DNA of 39,847 nt. Origin: Paludibacteraceae bacterium. GTDB taxonomy: Bacteria > Bacteroidota > Bacteroidia > Bacteroidales > Paludibacteraceae. The notes beneath the pieces are model-generated. The model made no database searches. It was given only the letters and a program-made list of their open reading frames with translations, and was not told the DNA's origin. This document shows positions 24,543 to 31,769 of the stretch, one piece after another; within the stretch, counting starts at the first letter, position 1, and each line of letters starts with the position of its first letter. Where the stretch lies: assembly GCA_017448345.1 (NCBI GenBank), contig JAFSLP010000001.1, positions 1 through 39,847 on the forward strand. Reading direction: 5' to 3'. The translations under genes were made by a program, and so were the position numbers.

Positions 24543-24618
24543 AATGGTAAATGGTAAATGGTAAATGGTAAATGATAAAATAGTAAATGATAAAATAGTA
24601 AATGATAAAATAGTAAAT
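24543..24618. repeat. GGTAAAT heptamer array and related 14-bp array before nadC
   Basis: Four units of GGTAAAT are followed by three units of a 14-bp word GATAAAATAGTAAAT type. Each unit brings an ATG, so several short frames open upstream of the nadC start. The frame beginning at 24565 is in phase with nadC and would add 20 repeated residues (VNDKI repeats). Confidence 0.9.
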
Positions 24619-24624
24619 GATTTT

Positions 24625-25491
24625 ATGGACAAACAAGAACTACGCAAGCTGATTGCTATTTGGTTTGAGGAGGATATTCGCGACGGCGACCACACCTCTC
24701 TCAGTTGTATTCCTCCCACGCAGGAGGGTTGCCAGCAGTTGATTATCAAGGACACCGGCGTACTCGCAGGTGTTGAGGTGGCGAAGGAAATCATCGCCTA
24801 TTTCGACCCGGAATGCCGCGTAGAGCAGTACCTTGAGGACGGTGCACTGGTCAAGCCCGGAGATATTGCCTTCAAGGTCTATGGCAAGGAACTGAGTCTG
24901 CTGCAGATCGAGCGGACGATGCTCAATATCATGCAGCGTATGTCGGGTGTTGCCACCACCGCGCATCGCTACCAGAGCCTCATCGCCGACACGGGATGCC
25001 ATGTGCTGGACACACGCAAGACCACTCCCGGACTCCGTTATCTGGAGAAAGAGGCAGTGGCGTTAGGAGGCGGTATGAACCATCGAATCGGCTTGTTTGA
25101 CATGATTCTGCTGAAGGACAACCATGTCGATTTCGCGGGCGGTATCACCAATGCACTCACACGGGCACGCGACTACTGCAAGGCGAAGAACAAACCGCTG
25201 AAGATTGAGATAGAGGTGCGTAATTTCGACGAGATACGCGAGGCGCTTGCCACCGACATCCCCGACCGTATCATGCTGGATAACTTCACTCCCGCGAAGA
25301 CCAAGGAAGCGGTGGACCTCATCCGCGAATGGGAGCGCGCGGCGGGACGCCATATGGAGATAGAGTCCTCCGGCGGTATCACCATCGACACCATACGGGA
25401 CTATGCCCTGCAGGGTGTGGACTTCGTCTCCGTCGGGGCACTCACCCACTCATACAAATCACTCGACATGTCCTTCAAGGCGGTAAAGTAA
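24625..25491 (+). CDS. nadC: Nicotinate-nucleotide pyrophosphorylase (quinolinate phosphoribosyltransferase)
   Basis: A 288-residue enzyme from the ATG at 24625 (MDKQELRKLIAIWFEEDI), where alignment with the family is expected to begin. The family motifs include EEDIRDGDHTSL, ERTMLNIMQRMSGVAT, HVLDTRKTTPGLRYLEKEAV, GGGMNHRIGLFDMILLKDNH, IEIEVRNFDE, DRIMLDNFTP and IESSGGIT. It makes nicotinate mononucleotide from quinolinate and PRPP in NAD synthesis, in the cytoplasm. An in-frame start at 24565 is possible but its extra 20 residues are translated repeat sequence. Partner genes nadA and nadB are not in the window. Confidence 0.95.
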   Translation: MDKQELRKLIAIWFEEDIRDGDHTSLSCIPPTQEGCQQLIIKDTGVLAGVEVAKEIIAYFDPECRVEQYLEDGALVKPGDIAFKVYGKELSLLQIERTMLNIMQRMSGVATTAHRYQSLIADTGCHVLDTRKTTPGLRYLEKEAVALGGGMNHRIGLFDMILLKDNHVDFAGGITNALTRARDYCKAKNKPLKIEIEVRNFDEIREALATDIPDRIMLDNFTPAKTKEAVDLIREWERAAGRHMEIESSGGITIDTIRDYALQGVDFVSVGALTHSYKSLDMSFKAVK

Positions 25492-25501
25492 TCGTGCCCT
25501 T

Positions 25502-26686
25502 GTGGCTAAGAAATATATGTTCCTCTTTATTCTGTCATTAGTGCTGCATGTGCACGCAGGCGGAAGTATCGCTGCGGCATTGGACTCCGCAAGGACAGTG
25601 TATGCACAGCACGGCGAGAAAACCACTATCCTCATTGAGCCCGGGACGTATCAGGAAGAACTGACCATCGACATCCCCGGCATCCGTCTCGTCAATGCTT
25701 CGCGGCATCCCTCCATTGCGCTCAAGGACGGCGGCGTACATTGCGACGGGAATGCCGTGCGTCTGACTTGGTATTACGGCCACGGCTACCAATACCGCTC
25801 CATGGGCAGCCGCATCAACTACGGCGGCAGCCGCGAGAGACGGTGGAACGCCTCCGTACTCGTCACGGCACCTGATTTCTATGCCGAGAACATCATCTTC
25901 GAGAACTCCTTCAACCTGTATGTCTCCGAGAAAGAAGCACTGGACGAAGCAACACCCATTCTCCCTGCCGAAGGCGGGAAAGGGCGCGTCATGCCGGTGA
26001 GACCCAAGACAGCAGGCTCGACGGAAGTGCAGCTGAAAACCTACCGCGAACGCGCTGCCGCTATCTCGTTCACAGAGACGGCGCTGCGCGCACATCTCAA
26101 CAACTGCCGCGCTGTCGGACGGCAGGACGTGCTCTATGGAGACGAAGGCGCGTCTGTCTATTGGCAGGGAGGGGTCCTGCAGGGAGGGGTCGATTTTATC
26201 TTCGGAGCCATGACCATGGCGGTGGACAGAGCCACCATTGTTGCCAACATCAACGGAGAGAAAGAGGATAAATGCTATATCAGTGCCGGCAGAGGTGGGG
26301 AAGAGAAACGACACCGGGGACTGCTCTTCTATAAATGCCATATACGCTTGGCTACCGCAGAGGAACTGGTAAATTTGTCTTTCAACTTTGAGCGAAGCGG
26401 TCTTTCGACTTTGAGCGAAGCGGTCTATCTGGCACGCCCGTGGCGATGGTGGGGAGAGACGGTATGGGCGTACACTACTTGGGACGAAGGCATCCTTAAC
26501 CCCGAAGGATGGCACACGGGACTGGTGGAGAAGAAACCCGGCTTCAATCCCCAAAACCCTTGCCCCTACAGCTACGAATACCAGTCGCAGGACCGTTCTG
26601 TCGGCAGACCGGAATGGGTCACCGTTCTGCCCAAACCCACCCTACCCGATGGCACCAAACTGACGCCCCGCGCATGGCTGAAATAA
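25502..26686 (+). CDS. Secreted pectinesterase (carbohydrate esterase family 8)
   Basis: A 394-residue protein; a signal peptide (about 1-19) with Lys residues is obtained if GTG at 25502 is the start (AKKYMFLFILSLVLHVHAG), while ATG at 25517 would lose them. A right-handed beta-helix is suggested by TILIEPGTYQEELTIDIPGI. The family-8 signatures are AVGRQDVLYGDEG, VDFIFGAMTM (catalytic Asp) and YLARPWRWWGE (conserved Arg). It would remove methyl groups from pectin in the periplasm or outside. Just before the third signature, a 23-bp tandem duplication (26378-26423) is read in two different frames (FNFERSG, then STLSEAV), apparently without breaking the gene. Its neighbours (nadC, lgt) are unrelated, so it is not in a visible polysaccharide utilisation locus. 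Confidence 0.88.
   Translation: MAKKYMFLFILSLVLHVHAGGSIAAALDSARTVYAQHGEKTTILIEPGTYQEELTIDIPGIRLVNASRHPSIALKDGGVHCDGNAVRLTWYYGHGYQYRSMGSRINYGGSRERRWNASVLVTAPDFYAENIIFENSFNLYVSEKEALDEATPILPAEGGKGRVMPVRPKTAGSTEVQLKTYRERAAAISFTETALRAHLNNCRAVGRQDVLYGDEGASVYWQGGVLQGGVDFIFGAMTMAVDRATIVANINGEKEDKCYISAGRGGEEKRHRGLLFYKCHIRLATAEELVNLSFNFERSGLSTLSEAVYLARPWRWWGETVWAYTTWDEGILNPEGWHTGLVEKKPGFNPQNPCPYSYEYQSQDRSVGRPEWVTVLPKPTLPDGTKLTPRAWLK
26378..26423. repeat. 23-bp tandem duplication in the pectinesterase gene
   Basis: TCTTTCaACTTTGAGCGAAG plus CGG occurs twice in a row with one mismatch. The unit is not a multiple of three, so the copies are read in different frames. It contains the TTTCGACTTT word also seen at 21761-21788. 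Confidence 0.9.
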
Positions 26687-26711
26687 TTCGTAATTCGTAA
26701 TTCGTAATTCA
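26684..26711. repeat. TAATTCG heptamer array starting at the pectinesterase stop codon
   Basis: Four 7-bp units (TAATTCG three times, TAATTCA once). The first three bases of the array are the TAA stop codon. Confidence 0.95.
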
Positions 26712-26714
26712 ACC

Positions 26715-26741
26715 AAAAAACGCCCCGAAGGACGTTTTTTT
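26715..26741 (+). terminator. Rho-independent terminator after the pectinesterase gene
   Basis: AAAAAACG, then CCC/GGA around a CGAA loop, then CGTTTTTTT. The stem has one mismatch and is followed by T residues. Confidence 0.75.
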
Positions 26742-27117
26742 GTTTAGTGCCCTGCGTCGTAGGCTTCGCCGCACACTTTCCAGAAGTGTGTCGTTTTTCT
26801 TATGTTGCATTTTTCTTGTATTTTTGTGCTCGTAACTCGCTGATTATCAGATATGCAAATTCTCTAAAAACATAGGTAATACAGAACACTTCATATGAGT
26901 AAATCACTGATTGTCTGTACATAAAAATAAACATTTGCCGGTCCACAAAAAGGTACCTTTTAATAGACCCACCCAAACGCCCGAAATAGTGGGTATATAC
27001 AACATTTTAGTATGTCCATATGTTCAATATGCACTCTATAAGAAACAAATGGAACATCTTGATAATATGCTATTTGCAAAGTATAAATAGCAAAAAGAAA
27101 ATTTTTTTGCCAAAACA
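26742..27117. other. Gene-free stretch between pectinesterase and lgt promoter
   Basis: About 375 bp without a convincing reading frame. It begins with a CACACTT/AAGTGTG hairpin (26772-26790) followed by TCGTTTTTC, a possible second terminator, and a -7-like TATTTTTG at 26819-26826 without a good -33. The remainder is AT-rich and could be a decayed insertion; I recognise nothing specific. Confidence 0.45.
26772..26798 (+). terminator. Second terminator-like hairpin
   Basis: CACACTT, loop TCCAG, AAGTGTG, then TCGTTTTT. The 7-bp stem is perfect; the T run is interrupted at its start. Confidence 0.55.
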
Positions 27118-27149
27118 TTTGGTAGAGTCAAAAAAATGTACTATTTTTG
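27118..27149 (+). promoter_or_regulatory. Bacteroidota-type promoter for lgt
   Basis: TTTG (27118-27121), 20 bp, TATTTTTG (27142-27149). It leaves a leader of about 155 nt before the lgt ATG. Confidence 0.7.
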
Positions 27150-27311
27150 TGCCCAGTTTTAGATTTGTGGTTTCAGGCATGGGTGCAGAGACTTTTTGTA
27201 TCTTTAAATTTCTTTTTTTCCTCTGCATTCATGCCGCCACTTTTCTACACGGGCACGTGTAGGAATTACAGGAATAAAAGAAAAAAAGAAATAGAAAAAA
27301 AGAGAATAATA

Positions 27312-28181
27312 ATGCCTGCCTTGCTTAATTACATCGTCTGGGACGTCTCGCCTTTCATCTACGAGGGCGAACATTTCGCCATTGGCTGGTATGGCACGAT
27401 AGTTATGCTGGCAATAATTGCTGTTTATGTTTTTCAGTGGATTATATATCGAAAAGAACATTTGCCGCGCTATTACACGGACGTCGCTTTTATTGCTTGC
27501 ACATTATTGGGAGCATTCTTCTGCCATGTTTTCCATTGCTTGTTTTATGAGTGGTACGAAATGGGGAACGGTGCGCTTGATAATCCTACTTTCTCACAGC
27601 CGTTGGAATGGTTCCATTTGGGACATGGAATGGCAAGTCACGGAGTGGATTTCGGTATGTGGTTGGGGGCATGGATTGTAGCAAAGAGAGTGTTTGATTG
27701 CAGCACTTTGTGGGTCATGGATAGAATGATAGTCAGCCGTATAGCTTTTCATGCTATATCGCGTTTGTCAAATATCTTTAACTCGGAGATATATGGTTAT
27801 CCTACAGACCTGCCTTGGGGATTTGTGTTTGTGTATAACGGAGAAACGGTTCCTTGCCACCCTACTGCAATATATGAATCAATACTGGCTGCGGTAGCTG
27901 TTATTGTGTGGTGGTATTTGTATGAGAAGACGGATGCGAAACAGCACATGGGAATGTTAACGGGCATCTCGGCGTTGATGCTGTGGGTACCAAGATTTTT
28001 CATAGAGTTTCTCAAACCTGTCCAGCGTGCATTTGAAGAGGAATTTGTGCTGAATATGGGGCAGATGCTCAGCATTCCTTATATCATCATTGGTATAGTT
28101 TTGGTGGTTTATAGTGTACGTACAACCGCAGTGATAAAATCACCTATCGTCAATGACAAAGGTACGACCAAACGGAAATAG
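27312..28181 (+). CDS. lgt: Prolipoprotein diacylglyceryl transferase
   Basis: The start at 27312 (MPALLNYIVWDVSPFIY) gives 289 residues; upstream codons of the open frame are leader sequence. The protein has about seven membrane segments. Family motifs: HGMASHGVDFGMWLGAW (the HGG-type loop, with Val replacing a Gly), SRLSNIFNSEIYGYPTDLPW (the Arg and Asn of the RxxN signature kept, its Gly changed to Ser), CHPTAIYESI and PRFFIEFLKP (conserved Arg and Glu), then MGQMLSIPYI. It adds diacylglycerol to the lipobox Cys of prolipoproteins in the inner membrane. The changes from the consensus suggest a diverged but probably active enzyme. It overlaps the next gene by 29 bp. Confidence 0.9.
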   Translation: MPALLNYIVWDVSPFIYEGEHFAIGWYGTIVMLAIIAVYVFQWIIYRKEHLPRYYTDVAFIACTLLGAFFCHVFHCLFYEWYEMGNGALDNPTFSQPLEWFHLGHGMASHGVDFGMWLGAWIVAKRVFDCSTLWVMDRMIVSRIAFHAISRLSNIFNSEIYGYPTDLPWGFVFVYNGETVPCHPTAIYESILAAVAVIVWWYLYEKTDAKQHMGMLTGISALMLWVPRFFIEFLKPVQRAFEEEFVLNMGQMLSIPYIIIGIVLVVYSVRTTAVIKSPIVNDKGTTKRK

Positions 28182-29742
28182 CAAAGAACTCGCCTTATGG
28201 TGTAATGTGTTTTTGATACAGTTACTGCCTTCTTTGCTTCGTTCATATTGGTATGTGGAAGATGTACTGCCGTCTATGCTGGTGGGATGTATTGTATCGG
28301 CTGCCTTTGCAAGTGTAGTGGTTTGTTTCCCGTGGAGAGGAGTAAGGTGGGTTGTGTTTACGGTATTGTTGGGTGTTTCGCTTTTTGAACTGGCGCATAT
28401 GCTGGTGTATAATGGAGATACCGCCTCAGCAGGTTATGTGCGATCTTTGTTTATGACTACTCCATACGAGGCAGACGGAGCATTGTGGCGCGTTATACGG
28501 CAGCATATTGCCTTTATTGCGCTATTAGCGACTACCTGCATCCTTCTCTCGATACAGATATTCGTGACATCACCTGCCAACCGGCTCTCACGATGGGCAT
28601 TGCCTGTATCGGCTCTGATGGTAGCAGGCGGTATGCTCTTCCGGCATGACGCGTTTGTCAGCCGTCCGCCAATAAACATATACGTGCAGATGGCTGAAGC
28701 TTGCCGCCAAAGCGGAGAACGGGAAAGTCTTGTACCACAAGGAGATAGGTTTTGCTACCACGCCCGGCGAATGCAGAAACCGGCAAATGAAAAAAGAGAA
28801 GTGTATGTATTGCTGATTGGTGAATCGCTACGGTATGACCATATATCCATCGGCGGAGTCTATAGCCGTCCCACTATGCCGATGATAGAGCAGTTGCCCA
28901 ATGCGGTCTCCTACACGGACTATTACACAACAGGAGTGTTTACCATGTATGCCGTGCCGATGCTCATTACCCGTGCGGAACCGGAGACATTTGCGTCACA
29001 TTACAGTGAACGAGGAGTGCAACAGGCATTCGCGGAAACCGGATTCAAAACACTTTGGCTGACCAACGAAGCACAGATTGTCAGTGACGGAGTGAGCCAT
29101 TATATGGCGAGAGGGGCGGAGATTGTCAAGGCGAAGCATGATATGGATATACCGCAACTGCTGGACTCGGTGTTACAGGAGACCGACAGCAGTCTGTTTG
29201 TAATAATCAACTTATGGGGGAATCACCAGTTTTACTGGAATTCGCAGACTGCAGCTGCACGCTATTATCCGGACATAACGACCACCAAGGCGGTGCATGG
29301 AGAAGAGATGTACGTCAACTCATACGACAATGCTATTCTATGTACTGATTCCGTGATAGCAGCTATTACCTCCTGTCTGCTGCGGAAAGATATTATCGCC
29401 CAATGGATTTTCACATCCGACCATGGCGAGGGACCTATAGGAAACAATGGTGGTGCGCATGGTTATACATGTCCCACTTCCGGCGAATACCACGTCCCCT
29501 TGATGGTATGGTATAGCGATGAATACAAAGAAGCTTACCCCGAAAAGGTAGCGAACGTAATAAAACATAAAGACGAACCGGTCTGTGCCGACCATGTCTT
29601 CTGGTCTGTACTCGACATGGCGGATATACGGATAGACAGCACCTTGCAACAAGACGGCATGTCTGTCTTCGGCGACACCCTGTTGCCGCACCGGCGCACG
29701 CTCCTCTTGCCAGACGGCAGAAGCGTCCTGACGCTGGATTGA
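28153..29742 (+). CDS. Phosphoethanolamine transferase-like membrane sulfatase (EptA type)
   Basis: A 529-residue protein with about four to five N-terminal membrane segments (about 10-165) and a periplasmic sulfatase-fold domain. VYVLLIGESLRYDHISIGGV carries the metal-binding Glu, SRPTMPMI follows, TTGVFTMYAVPMLITR holds the probable Thr nucleophile, and FTSDHGEGP with GAHGYT gives the Asp-His ligands. This is the EptA/CptA arrangement, which adds phosphoethanolamine to lipid A or LPS core and often lowers binding of cationic peptides. Its start lies inside the end of lgt (29-bp overlap in another frame), so the two are co-expressed. The substrate is inferred from the family. The ATPase modules begin right after its stop. 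Confidence 0.86.
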   Translation: MTKVRPNGNSKELALWCNVFLIQLLPSLLRSYWYVEDVLPSMLVGCIVSAAFASVVVCFPWRGVRWVVFTVLLGVSLFELAHMLVYNGDTASAGYVRSLFMTTPYEADGALWRVIRQHIAFIALLATTCILLSIQIFVTSPANRLSRWALPVSALMVAGGMLFRHDAFVSRPPINIYVQMAEACRQSGERESLVPQGDRFCYHARRMQKPANEKREVYVLLIGESLRYDHISIGGVYSRPTMPMIEQLPNAVSYTDYYTTGVFTMYAVPMLITRAEPETFASHYSERGVQQAFAETGFKTLWLTNEAQIVSDGVSHYMARGAEIVKAKHDMDIPQLLDSVLQETDSSLFVIINLWGNHQFYWNSQTAAARYYPDITTTKAVHGEEMYVNSYDNAILCTDSVIAAITSCLLRKDIIAQWIFTSDHGEGPIGNNGGAHGYTCPTSGEYHVPLMVWYSDEYKEAYPEKVANVIKHKDEPVCADHVFWSVLDMADIRIDSTLQQDGMSVFGDTLLPHRRTLLLPDGRSVLTLD

Positions 29743-29754
29743 ATGTCTCTTTAT

Positions 29755-29767
29755 GGGGTCCCCGATG
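29755..29767. repeat. Module boundary word, copy 1 (GGGGTCCCCGATG)
   Basis: The palindromic GGGGTCCCC followed by GATG occurs here, at 31351-31363 and, one C shorter, at 32997-33008. The three copies mark the edges of the two ATPase modules. A GAGTGCT/AGCACTC hairpin follows this copy. GGGGTCCCC also stands at 8-16. Confidence 0.7.
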
Positions 29768-29791
29768 AGTGCTGACGTAGCACTCAAATAA

Positions 29792-29871
29792 CCAAATGGT
29801 CAAATAAATAGTACTTGGTACATGACCAAGATTTGAAAAATAATCGTGCCATTGGCTAAGAAATGGTAAAT
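29792..29871. repeat. 80-bp structured block, copy A
   Basis: Matches 31459-31538 at 78 of 80 positions. It contains nested complementary words: CCAAATGG near the start against CCATTGG near the end, TCAAAT against ATTTGA, and an inner CTTGGT/ACCAAG hairpin (29814-29830). It also contains ATCGTGCC followed by TTGGCTAAGAAAT. It stands upstream of the promoter of the first ATPase gene. Confidence 0.85.
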
Positions 29872-29875
29872 GGAA

Positions 29876-29900
29876 TGTTCTTTGACATATTGGATTACCG
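29876..29900 (+). promoter_or_regulatory. boxA-like word and left inverted repeat of ATPase module 1
   Basis: TGTTCTTTGACA (29876-29887) resembles the boxA antitermination signal of rRNA leaders. CATATTGGATTACCG (29886-29900) is the inverted copy, with one mismatch, of 31294-31308 past the ATPase gene, and an exact one of 32941-32955. The nearest promoter (29938-29969) is downstream, so the boxA role requires a transcript from further upstream. Confidence 0.5.
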
Positions 29901-29937
29901 CAAATTTGCTTGATTTGGTAAATTTGTGAACGATTTA

Positions 29938-29969
29938 TTTGCGTATCTTAAAAAAAAATGCTACCTTTG
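29938..29969 (+). promoter_or_regulatory. Bacteroidota-type promoter for the first ATPase gene
   Basis: TTTG (29938-29941), 20 bp, TACCTTTG (29962-29969) followed by CAGCGAAA. The same last 15 bases occur at the promoter of the second ATPase. Confidence 0.85.
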
Positions 29970-30010
29970 CAGCGAAAATTTGTTAATAATCACAAAAATT
30001 CCTTGCAAAC

Positions 30011-31267
30011 ATGCGTTTCTCACGTTCAAAGTACTTGCAACAACTTCTCGCAGGAAGAGGTAATGGAATGGTTAAAATCATTACTGGTGTTCGGCGTTGC
30101 GGGAAATCATTCCTGCTTTTTGATATATTCCGCTCCTATTTATTGGACGAGGGCGTAGGCGAAGATCATATTATTGCGTTGACACTGGATCAACGGAATA
30201 TGAAAGCCTTGCGCAATCCGGACAGGCTATTGGAATATGTAGATGCTCATTTTATAGCTGATAACCAACCCCATTATATTATCCTTGATGAGGTGCAATT
30301 GGTGGAAGACTTTGTAGAAGTGCTACTTACGCTCATGCGCAAACCAAACACGGAAGTGTATGTCTCCGGCTCCAACTCCAAGTTCCTCTCCAGCGATGTC
30401 GTCACGGAGTTCCGTGGCAGAGGCGATGAGATACGCATGTACCCCTTGTCCCTCAGCGAATATATGGAAGGAATGGGCATGGACTACGCTACGGCTGCCA
30501 AGAACTATTTTGTGTATGGCGGTCTGCCACAAGTAGCGTTGATGGAGAATACACAGAAAAAAGAGGAATTCCTTCGCACAATGACCGAGGTGACTTATCT
30601 TCGGGACGTAGTGGACCGCAATCATCTGCGCAACGAGGAAGGCATGCGTGAACTGATACGCATCTTGGCTTCCACGATAGCCAGTTCTACGAACCCGACA
30701 AAGATTGCAGATACCTTCAAATCAGTTGCTCGGCTGCGTATCACAGATACGACAGTTCGCCAGTATATAGCCTACCTGCAAAATGCGTTCTTGGTAGAAG
30801 AGGCACTACGCTACGACATCAAAGGACGGCATTATATAGGCGCAGAGAGTAAGTATTATTTCGTTGACCCGGGTATTCGGAACGCTGTGCTCAATTTCCG
30901 GCAGATAGACGACGGACATCTGATGGAGAATATCATCTATAATGAGTTGCGCATGCGCGGATATTTGGTAGATGTGGGACGAGTGGAAACATGGCAAATT
31001 GTGGACGGGCAACGCCTGAGAAAGAATCTGGAGGTAGATTTTGTAGTCAATCGTGGTAGTCAGCGATATTATATCCAGTCTGCGTATGAAATGCCTGATT
31101 CTGTCAAAATGGCGCAAGAAAAGCATTCTCTGCAACTGGTAGATGACTCGTTTAGAAAAATCATCTTGGTACATGAAGACATCCTGCCCCGTAGAGACGA
31201 AAAAGGAATTATAACCATCGGACTAAAGCAATTTCTTACGGATGAGCATGCTATTGACTTAGCCTGA
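30011..31267 (+). CDS. AAA-type ATPase with DUF4143 C-terminal domain
   Basis: A 418-residue protein of typical family length. Walker A is GVRRCGKS (about 26-33), Walker B YIILDEVQLVEDF, a sensor-like segment is VYVSGSNSKFLSSDVVTEFR, then GRGDEIRMYPLSLSEYMEG. The C-terminal DUF4143 part has YFVDPGIRNAVLNFRQID, MENIIYNELRMRGYLVDVGR and LEVDFVV, the last resembling a nuclease-like ExD-type core. Such ATPases are present in many copies in Bacteroidota and archaea, and their role is not established; conflict or defence functions have been suggested. The gene has its own promoter and a terminator-like structure, in flanks shared with the next ATPase gene. It is more AT-rich than the envelope genes to the left. 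Confidence 0.88.
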   Translation: MRFSRSKYLQQLLAGRGNGMVKIITGVRRCGKSFLLFDIFRSYLLDEGVGEDHIIALTLDQRNMKALRNPDRLLEYVDAHFIADNQPHYIILDEVQLVEDFVEVLLTLMRKPNTEVYVSGSNSKFLSSDVVTEFRGRGDEIRMYPLSLSEYMEGMGMDYATAAKNYFVYGGLPQVALMENTQKKEEFLRTMTEVTYLRDVVDRNHLRNEEGMRELIRILASTIASSTNPTKIADTFKSVARLRITDTTVRQYIAYLQNAFLVEEALRYDIKGRHYIGAESKYYFVDPGIRNAVLNFRQIDDGHLMENIIYNELRMRGYLVDVGRVETWQIVDGQRLRKNLEVDFVVNRGSQRYYIQSAYEMPDSVKMAQEKHSLQLVDDSFRKIILVHEDILPRRDEKGIITIGLKQFLTDEHAIDLA

Positions 31268-31291
31268 GCACTATCATTTTAGTACTATTTC

Positions 31292-31368
31292 AGCGGTAAT
31301 CTAATATGAGTAACGAATACTCAAAGCGGATTACCGCTTTGTTGTATTGTGGGGTCCCCGATGTAAAT
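31292..31368 (+). terminator. Right inverted repeat and terminator-like structure of ATPase module 1
   Basis: AGCGGTAATC pairs with GATTACCGCT, and inside it TGAGTA with TACTCA; alternatively AAAGCGG, ATTA, CCGCTTT form a tight hairpin followed by GTTGTATTGT. The block ends with GGGGTCCCCGATG. It matches 32939-33013 with only a few changes. The first part is the inverted copy of the left repeat at 29886-29900. Confidence 0.7.
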
Positions 31369-31458
31369 GGTTACATTAGCAGCGGGGGAAGCGTAGCACA
31401 ATACGCAGCACCATACAAGCGCAGAGCGCGCAGTCGTGCACGGATTAGTGCAAGCGCG

Positions 31459-31538
31459 CCAAATGGTCAAATAAACGGTACTTGGTACATGACCAAGATT
31501 TGAAAAATAATCGTGCCATTGGCTAAGAAATGGTAAAT
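31459..31538. repeat. 80-bp structured block, copy B
   Basis: The second copy of 29792-29871, with two changed bases next to each other. It lies 230-310 bp upstream of the second ATPase gene. Confidence 0.85.
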
Positions 31539-31543
31539 AAGAG

Positions 31544-31610
31544 TGATCTTTGACATATTCGGACTCCGCCTTGCTTTGTGCAATTCCCCCGAATATAAGG
31601 GAGGAAGCTT
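31544..31610. other. Extra boxA-like word with a short inverted repeat, possible emptied module
   Basis: TGATCTTTGACA (31544-31555) overlaps ATATTCGG (31555-31562), whose inverted copy CCGAATAT is at 31589-31596. The order copies that of the ATPase modules (boxA-like word, left repeat, right repeat), but only 26 bp lie between the repeats. Confidence 0.4.
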
Positions 31611-31645
31611 TGCATATTTTGCCAAGGCAGACGCCTGAATATCTA

Positions 31646-31670
31646 TGATCTTTGACATATTGGATTACCG
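31646..31670 (+). promoter_or_regulatory. boxA-like word and left inverted repeat of ATPase module 2
   Basis: TGATCTTTGACA (31646-31657) and CATATTGGATTACCG (31656-31670). The latter is the exact inverted copy of 32941-32955 beyond the ATPase gene. Confidence 0.5.
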
Positions 31671-31707
31671 AAAAATAGTCGAAAGTCGAAAGAAAAAAGA
31701 CAAAAGA

Positions 31708-31739
31708 CTTGCATATATCGAAAAAAAACACTACCTTTG
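31708..31739 (+). promoter_or_regulatory. Bacteroidota-type promoter for the second ATPase gene
   Basis: CTTG (31708-31711), 20 bp, TACCTTTG (31732-31739) followed by CAGCGAAA. It excludes a TTG start at 31737, which lies in the -7 box. Confidence 0.85.
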
Positions 31740-31769
31740 CAGCGAAATTATTATAATTGCAATAATTAT

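Noticed and set aside
27020-27262. 80-codon frame before lgt
   Set aside because: It overlaps the promoter and leader of lgt and has unusual composition without motifs.
29784-31519. Tiny minus-strand frames (29784-29852, 31445-31519) that both begin MARLFFKSWSCTKY
   Set aside because: They are the reverse of the repeated 80-bp block. The only difference between the copies changes an amino acid, so nothing favours protein coding.
29876-31670. rRNA leader
   Set aside because: The boxA-like words suggested it, but no rRNA or tRNA sequence follows.
31321-31731. 136-codon minus-strand frame upstream of the second ATPase
   Set aside because: It spans terminator, repeats and promoter, with no family resemblance.
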